64,000 bases of DNA from contig CAZGQM010000005.1 in the NCBI GenBank assembly GCA_964528055.1, positions 124,001 to 188,000 of the forward strand. Direction: 5' to 3'. Source of the DNA: Geoanaerobacter sp964528055. GTDB taxonomy: Bacteria > Desulfobacterota > Desulfuromonadia > Geobacterales > DSM-12255. A model generated the notes under the pieces. It searched no databases, was not told where the DNA came from, and worked only from the letters and a program-made list of their open reading frames with translations. Shown piece after piece: positions 32,690-40,303 of this stretch (positions are counted from its first letter, which is position 1; each line of letters begins with the position of its first letter). Made by a program: the position numbers and the translations under genes.

Positions 32690-33964
32690 ATGACCCTTTT
32701 GATCAAAAACGGTAGGGTAATCGACCCGTCTCAGAATATCGACGATACCCTAGACCTGCTGGTGGTGAACGGGAAGGTTAAGGAGATAGGCAAGGGGATC
32801 AAGGTGCAGGATGTGGCCGAGATTATTGATGCCAAGGGGTGCTACGTGATTCCTGGGCTTGTTGACATGCATGTTCATCTTCGTGACCCGGGTCTAGAAT
32901 ACAAAGAGGACATTGTGACAGGTACCCGTGCGGCCGCGGCTGGCGGTTTCACATCGATTGCCTGTATGCCGAATACCTCTCCGGTCAACGACAACAAGGC
33001 TATAACCTCCTACATTACTACCAAGGCAAAAAAGGAGGGTCTGGTAAACGTCTTCCCGGTGGGGGCCATTACCAAAGGGAGCAAAGGCGAGAGCATGGCT
33101 GAGATGGGTGAGCTGAAAGAGGCTGGCTGTGTTGCGGTCTCTGATGATGGAAACCCGGTAGCCAACCCTGAGGTTATGCGACGGGCGCTTGAGTATGCCA
33201 AAGGGATGGGGATTATGGTGATCTCACACGCCGAAGAGAAGTCACTGGTCGGCGAAGGGGTAATGAACGAGGGGTTTGTGGCGACAGAGCTTGGACTCAA
33301 GGGGATTCCCTGGGCGGCGGAGGATGTTGCCACGGCCCGTGATGTCTATCTTGCCGAATTCACCAATTCGCCGATCCATATAGCACACGTCTCCACACAG
33401 GGGGCGGTAAGGATCATTCGAAACGCTAAGTCACGAGGGGTAAGGGTCACCTGCGAGACGGCTCCGCATTACTTCACCCTGACTGACGATGCGGTGCGCG
33501 GCTATGAGACGAACGCCAAGATGAACCCGCCGCTCCGATCAAACGCTGACGTTGCCGCCATCAAGGAAGGACTGAAGGATGGGAGCATTGATGTTGTTGC
33601 CACTGATCATGCACCGCACCATCTGGACGACAAGGATATCGAGTTCAACCTGGCAATGAACGGCATTACAGGCCTGGAGACCTCCCTTCCTCTAACCCTG
33701 CGACTGGTTGATGAGAAGGTTCTTACCATTAATTCTATGGTGGAGAAAATGTCTCTCAATCCTTCTGCCATTCTTGGTATTGACCGGGGAACACTGAAGT
33801 CAGGTTCAATTGCGGACATAACGGTTATCGACCCGAAGGTCGAGTGGACGGTTGAAGCTGATAAGATGGAGAGCAAGTCAAAGAACTCACCCTTTCTCGG
33901 CTGGCAGCTTAAAGGAAGGGCAATCTACACAATAGTTGCCGGCAAAGTCGTTTTTAAACGCTAA
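32690..33964 (+). CDS. pyrC: Dihydroorotase
   Basis: 424 residues, start ATG 32690 after GAGGTG; a longer frame from 32630 runs through the repeat and is unlikely. Zinc-binding H-x-H is in DMHVHLRDPG, and the catalytic loop Asp and His are in ATDHAPHH. It is class I (long) dihydroorotase, closing carbamoyl aspartate to dihydroorotate. The Lys that is usually carbamylated is replaced or not needed in this subclass; this was not resolved. Third pyrimidine gene of the operon. Confidence 0.95.
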   Translation: MTLLIKNGRVIDPSQNIDDTLDLLVVNGKVKEIGKGIKVQDVAEIIDAKGCYVIPGLVDMHVHLRDPGLEYKEDIVTGTRAAAAGGFTSIACMPNTSPVNDNKAITSYITTKAKKEGLVNVFPVGAITKGSKGESMAEMGELKEAGCVAVSDDGNPVANPEVMRRALEYAKGMGIMVISHAEEKSLVGEGVMNEGFVATELGLKGIPWAAEDVATARDVYLAEFTNSPIHIAHVSTQGAVRIIRNAKSRGVRVTCETAPHYFTLTDDAVRGYETNAKMNPPLRSNADVAAIKEGLKDGSIDVVATDHAPHHLDDKDIEFNLAMNGITGLETSLPLTLRLVDEKVLTINSMVEKMSLNPSAILGIDRGTLKSGSIADITVIDPKVEWTVEADKMESKSKNSPFLGWQLKGRAIYTIVAGKVVFKR

Positions 33965-33984
33965 TTTCGTATAGGGAGCAATGC

Positions 33985-35109
33985 ATGAGAGCAGTTCTCG
34001 CCCTGGCTGACGGGCGGTTATTTGAGGGTAAATCATTCGGGTCCACAGGCGAAGCCACAGGCGAGGTGGTCTTCAACACAGCCATGACCGGATATCAGGA
34101 GGTCTTGACCGACCCCTCCTATAAAGGGCAGATGGTTACCATGACCTACACCCAGATAGGAAATACCGGTATTAATCCGGAGGACATCGAGAGCAAGCAG
34201 CTTTACCTTTCCGGATTTATAGTCAAGGAGTACTTCGAGCACTACTCTAACTGGCGTGCGACGATGAGCCTGGACGCCTACCTGAAGGAAAATGGTGTGG
34301 TCGGCATTCAGGGGCTGGATACCCGGGCGTTAACCCGCCACCTGCGTGACAGGGGAGCGCAGAACGGTGTCATCTCCACGGTGGATTTCGATGTTGCTCG
34401 CCTCGTAAAGAAGGCACAGGCCGTGCCGAGCATGACCGGTCTCGACCTTGCAAGCGGTGTGAGCTGCTCCTCGCCGTATCGCTGGACTGAGGGAGTATGG
34501 GACTTGGCAGAAGGATACCCGGTTGTGGATCCTGGTACGCTGAAATACAAGGTAGTTGCCTATGATTTCGGTATCAAGTTCAACATCCTCCGCTGCCTGG
34601 TGGATGCCGGATGCGATGTCACCGTCGTGCCGGCTTGCTTCCCGGCTGAGGAAGCGCTGGCCATGAACCCGGACGGCATATTCCTTTCCAACGGACCGGG
34701 CGACCCGGAGCCCCTTATAGCTATTCAGGAGAATATCCGCAAATTCATCGGAAAGAAGCCGATCTTTGGAATCTGCCTTGGACACCAGCTCATGGGGCTT
34801 GCCCTCGGCGGTCGGACAATGAAGCTCAAGTTCGGCAATCACGGCTCAAACCTTCCTGTGGTGGACAGTGCCACCGGAAGGGTCGAGATCACGGCCCAGA
34901 ACCACGGCTTTTGTGTGGATCTTGATTCTGTGGCAGACATCTGTGAACTGGGGCATCAGAACCTGAACGACCAGACCGTGGAGGGGATCAGGCACAGGAC
35001 TCTGCCGATCTTTTCGGTGCAGCACCATCCCGAGGCGTCGCCAGGGCCGCATGATTCGCAGTATCTGTTTGGCAGATTCGTAGAGATGATGGAGAAATAT
35101 AAATCGTAG
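33985..35109 (+). CDS. carA: Carbamoyl phosphate synthase small subunit
   Basis: 374 residues. The N-terminal CPSase domain (LADGRLFEGKSFG, GEVVFNTAMTGYQEV) precedes a class I amidotransferase with the nucleophile Cys in FGICLGHQLMGLALGG and the His-Glu pair in VQHHPEASPGPHDS. It supplies ammonia from glutamine to CarB. It starts 20 bases after pyrC. Confidence 0.97.
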   Translation: MRAVLALADGRLFEGKSFGSTGEATGEVVFNTAMTGYQEVLTDPSYKGQMVTMTYTQIGNTGINPEDIESKQLYLSGFIVKEYFEHYSNWRATMSLDAYLKENGVVGIQGLDTRALTRHLRDRGAQNGVISTVDFDVARLVKKAQAVPSMTGLDLASGVSCSSPYRWTEGVWDLAEGYPVVDPGTLKYKVVAYDFGIKFNILRCLVDAGCDVTVVPACFPAEEALAMNPDGIFLSNGPGDPEPLIAIQENIRKFIGKKPIFGICLGHQLMGLALGGRTMKLKFGNHGSNLPVVDSATGRVEITAQNHGFCVDLDSVADICELGHQNLNDQTVEGIRHRTLPIFSVQHHPEASPGPHDSQYLFGRFVEMMEKYKS

Positions 35110-35143
35110 GGCGTTGGCGCTCGCCTTTGATTGCAACCCGACA

Positions 35144-35170
35144 GGGCGCGGCAAGCAGCGCCCCTACATA
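35144..35170. repeat. REP-like hairpin before the radical SAM gene
   Basis: GGGCGC (35144-35149) with GCGCCC (35158-35163), followed by CTACAT. It is the second copy of the motif at 32644. It ends only four bases before the predicted start codon at 35174, and thus replaces a normal ribosome-binding site. Confidence 0.6.
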
Positions 35171-35173
35171 ACC

Positions 35174-36097
35174 ATGAATTTCATCGATCTTTACACATCT
35201 GGCGAGCTGCTGAAACGCATACAGCTGGCATACAAAAGGCTGGAATCTTGTGACCTCTGCCCCCATGATTGCGGAATAAACCGTCTCAAGGGCCAGCGCG
35301 GCGTCTGTGGTGCAGGTTTGCTGCCGAAAATTGCCTCGGCGAACATCCACAAGGGGGAAGAGCCGCCGATATCAGGCACGCGAGGTTCCGGAACCATCTT
35401 TTTCTCCGGCTGCAGCCTTTCATGCCGCTTTTGCCAGAACTTTCCCATCAGCCAGTTGGGCAATGGCCAAGAGATTACCACCCAGGAACTGGCTGGGCGG
35501 ATGCTGAAGCTTCAGCGGCAGCGGGTTCATAATATCAATTTTGTTACGCCTACCCATTTCCTGCCGCAGATTCTTGCTGCCCTCTGGCTGGCCATCCCAA
35601 AGGGGTTCGTGCTTCCAATCGTCTGGAACTCCAGCGGCTACGAAAAGGTCGATTCACTTGTACTGCTTGATGGGGTGGTGAATATCTATCTGCCTGACAT
35701 GAAGTATTCCGAGGATGAACCGGCAATTGCAATCTCATCCGCAGTCGAATATCGGGACCTTAACCGGGCGGCGATTATCGAGATGCTGCGCCAGGTAGGG
35801 CACCTGCTGCTGGATGATGATCTAGTTGCTGAAAAGGGGCTGATCATCCGCCATCTGGTTCTCCCCGGGGGGAAAGCCGGAAGCCGTGACACTCTACGTT
35901 GGATAGCCGAAAGCCTTGGGGAAGAGACCCATATTGCCCTGATGAGTCAGTATTTCCCGGCCCACATGGCACCTGACACACCTGTCATCAATCGCTCACT
36001 GACACATGAAGAGTATGACAGAGCAGTTGATGCGCTTGAGGAGTTCGGTTTGCAGCACGGATGGGTTCAGGAGCTTGACGCACAGAGAGGTTACTGA
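35174..36097 (+). CDS. Radical SAM protein, PflA-like
   Basis: 307 residues from ATG 35174. A cysteine-rich N-terminus (CDLCPHDCGINRLKGQRGVCGAG) precedes the radical SAM cluster C-x3-C-x2-C in CSLSCRFC. The pattern GTIFFSGCSLSCRFCQNFPISQ is that of the COG1313 group of pyruvate-formate-lyase-activating-enzyme-like proteins. The substrate is unknown. It sits between carA and carB in the operon and seems foreign to pyrimidine synthesis. No clear ribosome site is present; the alternative TTG start at 35114 would add residues translated from the repeat. Confidence 0.85.
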   Translation: MNFIDLYTSGELLKRIQLAYKRLESCDLCPHDCGINRLKGQRGVCGAGLLPKIASANIHKGEEPPISGTRGSGTIFFSGCSLSCRFCQNFPISQLGNGQEITTQELAGRMLKLQRQRVHNINFVTPTHFLPQILAALWLAIPKGFVLPIVWNSSGYEKVDSLVLLDGVVNIYLPDMKYSEDEPAIAISSAVEYRDLNRAAIIEMLRQVGHLLLDDDLVAEKGLIIRHLVLPGGKAGSRDTLRWIAESLGEETHIALMSQYFPAHMAPDTPVINRSLTHEEYDRAVDALEEFGLQHGWVQELDAQRGY

Positions 36098-36180
36098 ACC
36101 TGGACTATTTCTGGGCTGGGTGCTGTCTTGCCGCAGCAGTATTTTCATCTTTAGATAATGACACAAGGAGTTACGGATAT

Positions 36181-39100
36181 ATGCCTAAAAGAACTGATAT
36201 TAAAAAGATTTTGATCATCGGCGCAGGTCCGATCGTCATCGGCCAGGCGTGCGAGTTCGACTATTCAGGCACCCAGGCCTGTAAAGCGCTTAAGGAGGAG
36301 GGATACGAAGTCGTGTTGCTGAACAGCAACCCTGCGACGATAATGACCGACCCCGACTTTGCCGACAGGACCTACATCGAACCGGTAACGCCTGAGATAC
36401 TCGCCAAGATCATCGAAAAGGAGCGCCCCGACGCTATTCTGCCGACCCTTGGCGGCCAGACGGCGCTTAATACTGCCGTGGCAGTGGCTGAGATGGGGGT
36501 GCTGGAAAAATTCGGAGTCGAACTGATAGGCGCCAAGTTGCCGGCGATCAAGAAGGCCGAGGACAGGACACTGTTCAAGGCTGCCATGGAGAAGATCAAT
36601 CTGGCCGTTCCAAGCTCAGGGCTAGCGCATAACTACATGGAAGCGATGGAAGTGATCAAGGCAATCGGCTTTCCTGCCATCATTCGTCCCTCATTTACCC
36701 TTGGCGGCACCGGCGGCGGCATAGCATACAACATGGAAGAGTACGAGCGGATGGCCATTGCCGGCATCGATGCCTCGCCAACGGATGAAATTCTGGTGGA
36801 GGAGTCGGTAATCGGCTGGAAGGAGTACGAACTGGAGGTGATGCGCGACACCGCTGACAACGTGGTAATCGTCTGCTCCATCGAAAACTTCGACCCGATG
36901 GGTGTGCATACCGGCGACTCCATTACCGTGGCTCCGGCCCAGACCCTGACCGACAAAGAGTATCAGATACTTCGGGACGCTTCACTGAAGATCATTCGTG
37001 AGATCGGGGTTGACACCGGCGGCTCCAACATCCAGTTCGGCATTAATCCGCGTGACGGCAGGCTGGTTGTAATCGAGATGAACCCGAGGGTCTCCCGCTC
37101 TTCTGCCCTTGCTTCAAAAGCTACAGGCTTTCCCATTGCAAAGATCGCTGCCAAACTGGCAGTAGGTTACCGTCTGGATGAGATTGTGAACGATATCACC
37201 AGGGAGACCCCTGCCTGTTTTGAACCAACCATCGACTATGTGGTGACGAAGATCCCTCGCTTCACCTTTGAAAAGTTTCCTGCAGCCGATGCTACCCTTA
37301 CCACCCAGATGAAGTCGGTGGGGGAGGTGATGGCAATAGGCCGAACTTTTAAGGAGTCTCTCCAGAAGGCGCTCCGTTCGCTGGAGATAGGTTCCTGCGG
37401 TTTCGAGTCCAGGCTGTTCGATCTCCAATCTGAGACCCGACGTGCTCTTACCCCTAAAGAACAGAACCTCCTCAATGAAAAGCTTCGAACACCTAACTGG
37501 GAGCGGCTCTGGTATTTGGGTGACGCCCTGCGTAACGGAATGAGCGTTGACGAGATCTTTGAGAAAACCGCCATCGATCCTTGGTTTCTCCATAATATCC
37601 GACAGATTATCGAGATGGAAGAGTTACTGAAAGGGGTTCGGGTGGATCAGGATGTTACTGGTGACCTCAAAGGAATCATCCGCGAAGCCAAGCAGTACGG
37701 TTTCTCGGATAAATTTCTTGGCAAGCTGTGGGGAAAGAACGAAGAGGAGATCCGTAAACTCCGCTTGTCCCTCGGGATAAAACCGGTTTTCAAGAGGGTG
37801 GACACCTGCGCTGCCGAGTTTGTGGCATACACCCCATATCTCTACTCAACCTATGAAGAGGAGTGTGAGGCAGAGGTTACGGACCGCAAAAAGATCATCA
37901 TCCTGGGCGGTGGTCCGAATCGGATCGGCCAGGGGATTGAATTCGACTACTGTTGCGTCCATGGAGTATTTGCTCTTGCCGAGGACGGCTTTGAGACCAT
38001 CATGGTCAACTGCAACCCCGAGACGGTTTCCACTGACTACGATACCTCAGATCGCCTCTACTTTGAACCGCTGACCTTTGAGGATGTGTTGTCAATAGTC
38101 GATATTGAAAAGCCGTACGGAGTTATTGTTCAGTTTGGAGGTCAGACACCTCTCAAGCTGGCAGTAGCGCTGGAGAAGGCAGGCGTTCCCATTATCGGCA
38201 CCTCGCCCGATGCCATAGACCGGGCTGAAGACCGGGAGCGTTTCCAGCAGATGCTCCACAAGCTGAACCTTCGCCAGCCCGAGAATGGCATTGCCCGTTC
38301 CATACTTGAGGCCGAAGTCATAGCCGACAGGATAGACTATCCAGTGGTGGTCCGCCCATCGTACGTGCTTGGCGGACGAGCCATGGAGATCGTCTATGAC
38401 GTCGAAGATCTGCGACGTTACATGACCACTGCCGTGCAGGCCTCTCCCGAGCATCCGATTCTCATCGACAGGTTTCTTGACGAGGCAATCGAAATCGATG
38501 TGGACGCGCTTTGTGACGGCACAGAAGTGGTTATCGGCGGGATAATGGAGCATATCGAGGAGGCCGGCATTCACTCAGGAGACTCTGCCTGCTCCCTCCC
38601 CCCATACTCCATCTCTAGCAAGCTTATTGCTGAGATCAAGCGCCAGACCAGTCTCATGGCCCTGGAACTGGATGTAAAGGGTCTGATGAATGTTCAGTAT
38701 GCTGTGAAGGGCGGTGATATCTACATCCTAGAGGTAAACCCGAGGGCTTCGCGGACCGCCCCTTTTGTTTCAAAGGCGACAGGAAGGCCTTTGGCCAAGA
38801 TAGCCGCCCGTATCATGGCCGGCAGTAGCCTCAAGGAACAGGGGATCAGTGGTGACATCGAGCCGGCCCATGTGGCGGTAAAGGAGTCTGTCTTCCCCTT
38901 TGCCAAGTTTCCCGGCGTTGACACCATTCTCGGGCCCGAGATGAAATCGACCGGAGAGGTGATGGGAATAGACGAGAACTTTGCCAAGGCCTTTGCCAAA
39001 GCCCAACTCGGTGCTGGAGTCAAGCTGCCGATCAGTGGTAAAGTCTTCATAAGCGTCCGGGATGCAGACAAAAAACATATTGTCTCAGCCGCTCAAAAGC

Positions 39101-39429
39101 TGTATGATTCTGGATTCGAGTTGATTGCTACCCGCGGCACTGCATCCTTTCTCAAGGAGAAAGGGCTGATAGTAAGAGTGATCAACAAGGTGCTTGAAGG
39201 ACGCCCCCATATCGTCGATGCTATCAAGAACAGTGAAATAGCATTGGTGATAAACACCACACAGGGGGCTCAGGCCGTTGCCGATTCTTTCTCGATTCGT
39301 CGCAACGCTCTGATGCACAATGTAACATATTTTACAACTGTTGCCGGTGCAAAAGCGGCTGTAGATGGTATCATGGCAATGCGGCAGGAAGAACTCAGCG
39401 TGAAGCCTCTCCAGGATTTCCTGAGATAG
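36181..39429 (+). CDS. carB: Carbamoyl phosphate synthase large subunit
   Basis: 1082 residues, normal length. Two homologous ATP-grasp halves are visible: GAGPIVIGQACEFDYSG at the start and GGGPNRIGQGIEFDYCC near residue 575, with ATP-binding loops (GGTGGGIAYN and VLGGRAMEIVYD). The last 140 residues form the MGS-like allosteric domain (FISVRDADKKHIVSAA; GLIVRVINKVLEG). It makes carbamoyl phosphate for pyrimidines and arginine. AAGGAG is placed 12 bases before the ATG. Confidence 0.98.
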   Translation: MPKRTDIKKILIIGAGPIVIGQACEFDYSGTQACKALKEEGYEVVLLNSNPATIMTDPDFADRTYIEPVTPEILAKIIEKERPDAILPTLGGQTALNTAVAVAEMGVLEKFGVELIGAKLPAIKKAEDRTLFKAAMEKINLAVPSSGLAHNYMEAMEVIKAIGFPAIIRPSFTLGGTGGGIAYNMEEYERMAIAGIDASPTDEILVEESVIGWKEYELEVMRDTADNVVIVCSIENFDPMGVHTGDSITVAPAQTLTDKEYQILRDASLKIIREIGVDTGGSNIQFGINPRDGRLVVIEMNPRVSRSSALASKATGFPIAKIAAKLAVGYRLDEIVNDITRETPACFEPTIDYVVTKIPRFTFEKFPAADATLTTQMKSVGEVMAIGRTFKESLQKALRSLEIGSCGFESRLFDLQSETRRALTPKEQNLLNEKLRTPNWERLWYLGDALRNGMSVDEIFEKTAIDPWFLHNIRQIIEMEELLKGVRVDQDVTGDLKGIIREAKQYGFSDKFLGKLWGKNEEEIRKLRLSLGIKPVFKRVDTCAAEFVAYTPYLYSTYEEECEAEVTDRKKIIILGGGPNRIGQGIEFDYCCVHGVFALAEDGFETIMVNCNPETVSTDYDTSDRLYFEPLTFEDVLSIVDIEKPYGVIVQFGGQTPLKLAVALEKAGVPIIGTSPDAIDRAEDRERFQQMLHKLNLRQPENGIARSILEAEVIADRIDYPVVVRPSYVLGGRAMEIVYDVEDLRRYMTTAVQASPEHPILIDRFLDEAIEIDVDALCDGTEVVIGGIMEHIEEAGIHSGDSACSLPPYSISSKLIAEIKRQTSLMALELDVKGLMNVQYAVKGGDIYILEVNPRASRTAPFVSKATGRPLAKIAARIMAGSSLKEQGISGDIEPAHVAVKESVFPFAKFPGVDTILGPEMKSTGEVMGIDENFAKAFAKAQLGAGVKLPISGKVFISVRDADKKHIVSAAQKLYDSGFELIATRGTASFLKEKGLIVRVINKVLEGRPHIVDAIKNSEIALVINTTQGAQAVADSFSIRRNALMHNVTYFTTVAGAKAAVDGIMAMRQEELSVKPLQDFLR

Positions 39430-39455
39430 TCGGGCCCAAAAAGTAAAAACACGCA

Positions 39456-39488
39456 CCGGGGCGGCCGTTAGGCTGCCCCGGCAGTTTT
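39456..39488 (+). terminator. Intrinsic terminator after carB
   Basis: An 11-bp stem, CCGGGGCGGCC (39456-39466) with GGCTGCCCCGG (39471-39481), loop GTTA, weak T run. It marks the end of the pyr operon, though greA starts 18 bases later and may be reached by read-through. Confidence 0.75.
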
Positions 39489-39506
39489 ATAAGGAGCAGT
39501 AGTCAC

Positions 39507-39983
39507 ATGTCACATTCCGTACCGATGACCAAGGAGAGTTACGAGGCACTTCAGGATGAGCACAAGCGTTTGATACGCGAGGAGCGGCCAAAAGTAATTC
39601 AGGATATTGCAGAGGCAAGAGCCCATGGAGATCTCTCTGAGAATGCCGAGTATGATGCAGCCAAAAACCGTCAGAGTTTCATTGAAGGACGCATACAGGA
39701 ACTGTCTGATAAACTGGCCAGGGCCTATGTCGTTGACCTTTCAAACCTGAAGCCTGACAAGGTGGTGTTTGGTGCCACGGTGACCCTGTATGATACTGCT
39801 ACAGAAGAAGAGGTGACATACAGGATCGTCGGTGAGGACGAGGCAGACATAAAACTTGGCAAGATGTCTTGCACGTCGCCGGTCGGCAAGGCTCTCATTG
39901 GTCACAAACTTGATGATACCGTAAAGGCGAAGGTCCCTTCGGGCATTAAGGAGTACGAAATAATAGAAATAAGGTACGAGTAA
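39507..39983 (+). CDS. greA: Transcription elongation factor GreA
   Basis: 158 residues. The N-terminal coiled-coil (RLIREERPKVIQDIAEARAHGDLSENAEYDAAK) is the GreA/GreB signature, followed by the C-terminal domain with SPVGKALIGHKLDD. The acidic tip residues needed to stimulate RNA polymerase cleavage are present in DLSENAEYDAA. AAGGAG precedes the ATG at a ten-base spacing. Confidence 0.96.
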   Translation: MSHSVPMTKESYEALQDEHKRLIREERPKVIQDIAEARAHGDLSENAEYDAAKNRQSFIEGRIQELSDKLARAYVVDLSNLKPDKVVFGATVTLYDTATEEEVTYRIVGEDEADIKLGKMSCTSPVGKALIGHKLDDTVKAKVPSGIKEYEIIEIRYE

Positions 39984-39988
39984 AAACG

Positions 39989-40040
39989 GTGAAGGGTAAA
40001 GGTGAATTATCATCATTCACTCTTTACTGTGAACTTTTCC
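39989..40040. repeat. GTGAA/TTCAC-type inverted repeat in the greA-DUF1858 gap
   Basis: GTGAAGGGTAAAGGTGAA is followed by an imperfect inverted copy, TTCACTCTTTACTGTGAAC, in the intergenic gap. Similar short TTTCAC runs lie between korA and korB (14528-14546). The arms are imperfect, so a functional hairpin is uncertain. Confidence 0.4.
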
Positions 40041-40063
40041 AAATTCCACTAAAGGAGTAGACA

Positions 40064-40264
40064 ATGAGTGAGCGCTTCAACAAAGATATGACTTTTGCAC
40101 AGGCAATGCAGACTAGCCCACAGGTTGCGTTGGTGCTGCGAAAGTACAATCTGGGATGTATTGGCTGCATGGGTGCCCAAAACGAGTCTATTGAGCAGGG
40201 GTGCCAGGCGCACGGCCTGGATGTTAACGAGATCCTAAAAGACCTGAACGCAATCGAAGAATGA
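40064..40264 (+). CDS. DUF1858 domain protein
   Basis: 66 residues. The DUF1858 pattern is clear: MTFAQAMQTSPQVALVLRKYNLGCIGCMGA, with the CIGC pair. This small redox-disulfide family is often linked to hybrid cluster proteins or Fe-S enzymes. No partner is seen here. An AAAGGAG ribosome site and a downstream perfect terminator mark it as a single-gene unit. Confidence 0.88.
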   Translation: MSERFNKDMTFAQAMQTSPQVALVLRKYNLGCIGCMGAQNESIEQGCQAHGLDVNEILKDLNAIEE

Positions 40265-40270
40265 ATTAAC

Positions 40271-40295
40271 GGCGCCGGAAACGGCGCCTTTTTTT
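40271..40295 (+). terminator. Intrinsic terminator directly upstream of recG
   Basis: A perfect 7-bp stem, GGCGCCG (40271-40277) with CGGCGCC (40282-40288), GAAA tetraloop, then seven T (40289-40295). The recG start codon is only nine bases after the T run. Confidence 0.95.
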
Positions 40296-40303
40296 CAATC
40301 AAT

